This document shows positions 6,148 to 8,823 of a stretch of 8,823 nt of DNA, piece by piece. Under the pieces are notes generated by a model. The model was not told the origin of the DNA, searched no databases, and saw only the letters and a program-made list of their open reading frames with translations. The first letter of the stretch is position 1, and the number at the start of each line of letters is the position of its first letter. The position numbers and the translations under genes are program-made. This DNA comes from an uncultured Micavibrio sp. (GTDB taxonomy: Bacteria; Pseudomonadota; Alphaproteobacteria; Micavibrionales; UBA1664), in assembly GCA_937896295.1 (NCBI GenBank), contig CALBME010000066.1, positions 1-8,823 on the forward strand. The letters are read 5' to 3'.

Positions 6148-7389
6148 CTAGACCTTCAATACCTTGGCGTGGAAATAGACTGGTGTCTGGCCGGGTATCT
6201 TGGTGGCCGGGTCCTGATATTTCTCCAGAAGGGCGGAGTCCGCCGTGCCCGCGGAAATGGCCATGGCCTGCGTCATGAAGGTACTGCGGATGGATTTGAG
6301 TTCATGGGCGATGGCCTTTGGGTCCAGCAGGGCGCGGCTGGCAACTGCATCGTCGATGCGTGCTTTTGCGGCCGCGATTTCCGTCACCACGGGTGTAATA
6401 TTGCGCGGGCCGATGCCGGGCAGGGCGTAAAGGCCTGATCGGTCCATCGTGGCCAGTGTGTTGAAAGCTTTGCCAGCCATCGGCGTATCGCGCAGCCCGT
6501 TCAGGAATTTCAGAAGCTGCGCCGTACCCACCACGCCGCCCTGTTCGACCAGCCTCATGCTGGCCACGGTTTCGATGCTGATGCGGTCGGCACCCTGCTG
6601 TTCGAACATGTGCGGTACTTTATCCGCGACCGTCTGCAGCTCGCGTAAGGTCAGGGATGCCGTTTCGGGGTTCGCAGCCAGCGCGTTGAACAGTTTTTTA
6701 AGGCCGTTGCTGATGTCAAAGGTGGATGCGATTTCATCCATCGTCAGGTCATAGACAATCGTTACCGACGCGCCCTGTTTTTTACGGGCCGGTTTTTTAG
6801 CGTCGGTTTTGCGGTTATAAACGCGTTTCGGGCGCAGGGCTTCTTCCTCCGCCAGAACTTCCTTACGGGCGAGCGATCCGATTTCCCGCGCGCCTTCCAC
6901 CTTTTCCCAGTTCAGCGTGCGGGTGTCGCCAATTTTGCGTCTGGGGCGGTCGTCGCGTGTTTCCACCGCGGCAAAGATCGCATCCATGTCCGGGTGGTTT
7001 CCGGCAAAGGCACCCATGCGCACGACCAGCCCGTCATCCTCGCGTCCAAACCGGCGTAAATTGCGGCCCTGATCGCGGATGCGCAGGTTATGCGATGTGG
7101 GCAGAACCGTGCGGGCGCTCGGCACCAGAACGGAATCCGGCGGTATGCCAACCGGGCCTGTCTGCGTCAGTTCGACGGGGCGTGCGTAGGCGAACTGTTC
7201 CGCTGCCTGCTGGCGCGGAACGATGGGATAAAGGGTCAGGTCCTTGATCGTATCGCCTTCGTAAAAGATGTCGGATACGTAGGCGAGGGTCGGCTCACGG
7301 CCTTTCATATCAAGGGCATGGGCAGGAATCTGGATGACATCCCATTCCTTCAACTGGCTGATATGAATAAGGGAACCGTGATTAGTCAT
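6148..7389 (-). CDS. Hypothetical protein, 413 residues, possible PemK/MazF-like N-terminal domain
   Basis: I do not recognise a full-length family. Three parts can be seen. The N-terminal part (1 to about 125) is strand-rich: WDVIQIP (16-22), KGREPTLAYVSD (29-40), DLTLYPIV (50-57), VGIPPDSVLVPSARTVLP (80-97). This order loosely resembles PemK/MazF ribonuclease folds (a start strand, then R-P..VS, then L.V.PI, then ..S.V....) but identity is weak and this is an inference. A very basic linker follows (about 186-206, RPKRVYNRKTDAKKPARKKQ), of a kind that often contacts nucleic acid. The C-terminal half is helical, with LRELQTVADKVPHMF (248-262), QLLKFLNGLRD, and LYALPGIGPRNI (320-331), which resembles a helix-hairpin-helix turn. 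No signal peptide or membrane segment is seen. A strong promoter precedes it. It is the first gene of a leftward set with the nitroreductase 24 bases downstream. Confidence 0.8.
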   Translation of the reverse strand: MTNHGSLIHISQLKEWDVIQIPAHALDMKGREPTLAYVSDIFYEGDTIKDLTLYPIVPRQQAAEQFAYARPVELTQTGPVGIPPDSVLVPSARTVLPTSHNLRIRDQGRNLRRFGREDDGLVVRMGAFAGNHPDMDAIFAAVETRDDRPRRKIGDTRTLNWEKVEGAREIGSLARKEVLAEEEALRPKRVYNRKTDAKKPARKKQGASVTIVYDLTMDEIASTFDISNGLKKLFNALAANPETASLTLRELQTVADKVPHMFEQQGADRISIETVASMRLVEQGGVVGTAQLLKFLNGLRDTPMAGKAFNTLATMDRSGLYALPGIGPRNITPVVTEIAAAKARIDDAVASRALLDPKAIAHELKSIRSTFMTQAMAISAGTADSALLEKYQDPATKIPGQTPVYFHAKVLKV

Positions 7390-7418
7390 GACATATCAAT
7401 AGGTTAAAATTTTGGATT

Positions 7419-7447
7419 ACCATAAGTTATGATTAACATAATGTCAA
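7419..7447 (-). promoter_or_regulatory. Sigma-70-like promoter for the leftward three-gene set
   Basis: On the leftward strand a perfect -35 TTGACA (7447-7442) is followed after exactly 17 bases by a -10-like TATGGT (7424-7419). Transcription would start near 7412, leaving an untranslated leader of about 22 bases before the ATG at 7389. The surrounding 95-base intergenic region (7390-7484) is clearly AT-rich against GC-rich neighbours. Confidence 0.65.
7421..7441. repeat. CATAA/TTATG/CATAA repeats within the promoter spacer
   Basis: CATAA (7421-7425), TTATG (7427-7431) and CATAA (7437-7441) give one inverted pair with a single central base and a second with a five-base centre. They fill the spacer between the -35 and -10 elements of the leftward promoter, where a bound dimeric repressor would block transcription. 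AT-rich DNA makes short repeats easy to find, so this is a modest claim. Confidence 0.35.
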
Positions 7448-7449
7448 TT

Positions 7450-7477
7450 TTGTCTTTCGGGTATTACCGTCTATATC
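7450..7477 (+). promoter_or_regulatory. Possible promoter for the 78-residue gene
   Basis: TTGTCT (7450-7455) and TATATC (7472-7477) are separated by 16 bases. Transcription would begin at or just before the ATG at 7485, giving an almost leaderless message, which agrees with the lack of a Shine-Dalgarno sequence there (TCTTTTCCCATG). Confidence 0.35.
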
Positions 7478-7484
7478 TTTTCCC

Positions 7485-7721
7485 ATGAGCAGGCGCCTTC
7501 CGCATGAAACCGTTACCATCCGCACCCAAAGGCGGGGGCGCAGCATTCAGGTGGAGGCCGCGACCATTCCGGGTGTGCCCCTGCTTCGTGCCCGCACGCA
7601 GGCCCAGTTTGCCAGCGCCGTTCTGGGCGAGGTGATCCGCCGGTCCCCGACCACGCGCCAGCTGCACATCCGCTTTCCCGATCGTACGACCAGTGTCACG
7701 CATCTGCGCCTTGGGGCATAA
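7485..7721 (+). CDS. Small basic hypothetical protein, 78 residues
   Basis: I do not recognise this protein. It is arginine-rich, especially at the N-terminus (MSRRLPHETVTIRTQRRGRS), and has a strand-like TIRTQRRGRSIQVEA, then IPGVPLLRART, a helix QAQFASAVLGEVIRR (39-53) and a strand QLHIRFPD (59-66). No membrane segment, signal or cysteine is present. Codon use looks like the neighbours, and it sits between a promoter-bearing intergenic region and uvrB, 38 bases upstream of the latter in the same direction. These points favour a real gene over a chance frame. A 101-codon leftward frame over the same stretch (7464-7769) is less likely because it would run through the promoter side and the uvrB start. 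A nucleic-acid-binding role is possible from charge alone and is not shown. Confidence 0.65.
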   Translation: MSRRLPHETVTIRTQRRGRSIQVEAATIPGVPLLRARTQAQFASAVLGEVIRRSPTTRQLHIRFPDRTTSVTHLRLGA

Positions 7722-7723
7722 GC

Positions 7724-7751
7724 TTGCGGCGCGGGGCGTCTGGCCTATATT
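7724..7751 (+). promoter_or_regulatory. Possible uvrB promoter
   Basis: TTGCGG (7724-7729) and TATATT (7746-7751), separated by 16 bases, give 4/6 and 5/6 matches to sigma-70 consensus. Transcription would start about two bases before the uvrB ATG, so the message would be nearly leaderless. uvrB could instead be read from the upstream small gene. No alphaproteobacterial LexA box (GTTC-N7-GTTC) was seen. Confidence 0.35.
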
Positions 7752-7759
7752 GCTAACCC

Positions 7760-8823
7760 ATGTCCGCACCGCTGCTTGAACCCGTTCCGTCCAAGGTCGT
7801 CTATCACGATCAAAGCCGTCCGTTTGAACTCGTCTCCGATTATCAGCCGGCGGGCGACCAGCCTACGGCGATTAAGGAATTGGTCGAGGGCATAAAGAAC
7901 GGCGAAAAGGATCAGGTGCTGCTGGGCGTCACCGGTTCCGGCAAGACCTTCACCATGGCGCATGTCATCCAGACGCTGCAGCGTCCGACCCTCATCATGG
8001 CGCCGAACAAGACGCTGGCCGCGCAGCTGTATTCGGAAATGAAATCGTTCTTCCCCAATAATGCGGTCGAATATTTCGTGTCCTATTACGATTATTACCA
8101 GCCCGAGGCGTATGTGCCGCGGACGGATACCTATATTGAAAAGGACTCGTCCATCAACGAACAGATCGATCGTCTGCGCCACTCGGCCACGCGGGCGCTG
8201 TTCGAACGCCGCGATGTCATCATCGTTGCGTCCGTCTCCTGCATCTACGGTATCGGCTCCAAGGAAGATTATCAGGCGATGATCGTCGATATCGGCAAGG
8301 GCGAGTCCATGAGCCGGGAAGAACTGATCCGCAAATTCATCGCCCTGCAGTATTCGCGCAACGACATCGATTTTTCGCGCGGCACGTTCCGCGCGCGCGG
8401 TGATACCGTCGAACTTTTTCCGGCGCACTTCGAAGACCGCGCCTGGCGTTTTTCGTTCTTCGGCGACGAGATCGAGGATATCTCGGAATTCGATCCGCTG
8501 ACGGGCGTGGTATCGGCCAAGATGGTCGGCGTGCGGGTTTACGCGAACTCGCACTACATCACGCCGGGGCCAACGATGGAACAGGCCATCAAGGGCATCA
8601 AGCACGAACTGAACGAGCGTCTGAAGGAACTGCGCGCCCAGAACAAGCTGCTGGAAGAACAGCGCATCAACCAGCGCACGACGTACGATCTCGAAATGCT
8701 GGCCGCGACCGGCGTGTGTCAGGGCATCGAAAACTATTCGCGTTACCTGACCGGACGCGCGCCGGGCGAACCGCCGCCGACGCTGATCGAATATCTGCCC
8801 AAGGACGCGCTGATGATCCTTGA
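7760..8823 (+). CDS. uvrB: UvrABC system protein B, 3' end outside window
   Basis: The frame from the ATG at 7760 stays open to the window edge: 354 codons, roughly half of the usual protein of about 670-750 residues. UvrB is the helicase-like subunit of nucleotide excision repair; it takes damaged DNA from UvrA, verifies the lesion and recruits UvrC. Seen here are the Q-motif-like YQPAGDQPTAI (28-38), Walker A GVTGSGKT (56-63), the helicase Ia-like APNKTLAAQL (81-90), the damage-probing beta-hairpin with YYDYYQPEAYVPRTDTYIEK (109-128), SSINEQIDRLRHSATRAL (130-147), SVSCIYGIG (158-166), and the UvrA-interacting region DFSRGTFRARGDTVELFPA (204-222). The window ends at ALMIL, just before the expected Walker B DESH. 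There is no truncation other than the edge. The start has no Shine-Dalgarno sequence (GCTAACCCATG). Confidence 0.98.
   Translation, partial: MSAPLLEPVPSKVVYHDQSRPFELVSDYQPAGDQPTAIKELVEGIKNGEKDQVLLGVTGSGKTFTMAHVIQTLQRPTLIMAPNKTLAAQLYSEMKSFFPNNAVEYFVSYYDYYQPEAYVPRTDTYIEKDSSINEQIDRLRHSATRALFERRDVIIVASVSCIYGIGSKEDYQAMIVDIGKGESMSREELIRKFIALQYSRNDIDFSRGTFRARGDTVELFPAHFEDRAWRFSFFGDEIEDISEFDPLTGVVSAKMVGVRVYANSHYITPGPTMEQAIKGIKHELNERLKELRAQNKLLEEQRINQRTTYDLEMLAATGVCQGIENYSRYLTGRAPGEPPPTLIEYLPKDALMIL

Noticed and set aside
7778..7787. GAACCCGTTC, a possible LexA box at the start of uvrB
   Set aside because: Spacing is two bases, while the alphaproteobacterial box is GTTC-N7-GTTC and the Gram-positive one GAAC-N4-GTTC; it also lies within the coding sequence.
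7745..8605. A 286-codon leftward open frame
   Set aside because: Fully antisense to uvrB, whose motifs are unmistakable.

Overview
The window reads as a compact, GC-rich bacterial chromosome segment. It is most likely from an alphaproteobacterium, judging by the style of the UvrB and ComF proteins and the dense gene packing. This placement is an inference from sequence recall, not from a search. There are eight complete or partial genes I consider real plus one partial gene at each edge counted among them: a methyltransferase running off the left edge, comF, lysS, fhs, three leftward genes (a 158-residue unknown, a nitroreductase, a 413-residue unknown), a 78-residue unknown, and uvrB running off the right edge. 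No RNA genes, insertion sequences, CRISPR arrays or convincing intrinsic terminators were seen. No gene-free stretch exceeds 100 bases.

Left part (1-1196): a leftward class I methyltransferase-like gene and a rightward comF stand head to head with only 16 bases between their start codons. Both show losses in hallmark residues: the methyltransferase glycine-rich loop is D-L-E-C-E-T-G, and the first ComF zinc ribbon has kept only one cysteine.

Middle (1252-4944): lysS and fhs form a tight rightward pair three bases apart. LysS is a full class II lysyl-tRNA synthetase followed by a linker and an extra domain of about 135 residues that looks like DUF2000, a family related to peptidyl-tRNA hydrolase 2 (PTH2). 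This in-frame fusion of an aminoacyl-tRNA synthetase to a PTH2-like domain is the most interesting item in the window. Fhs makes 10-formyl-tetrahydrofolate, which feeds purine synthesis and initiator-tRNA formylation, so the pair is loosely linked by translation and one-carbon metabolism.

Right-middle (4941-7389): a leftward three-gene set reads 413-residue unknown, then nitroreductase, then 158-residue unknown. Its upstream region has a good sigma-70-like promoter (TTGACA, 17-base spacer, TATGGT) with CATAA/TTATG repeats inside the spacer. A perfect 7-base-pair hairpin abuts the annotated nitroreductase start. The last gene converges on fhs and their stop codons overlap in a shared TTAA.

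Right end (7485-8823): a small basic protein of unknown function is followed 38 bases later by uvrB, the damage-verifying helicase subunit of nucleotide excision repair, cut by the window edge after 354 codons.
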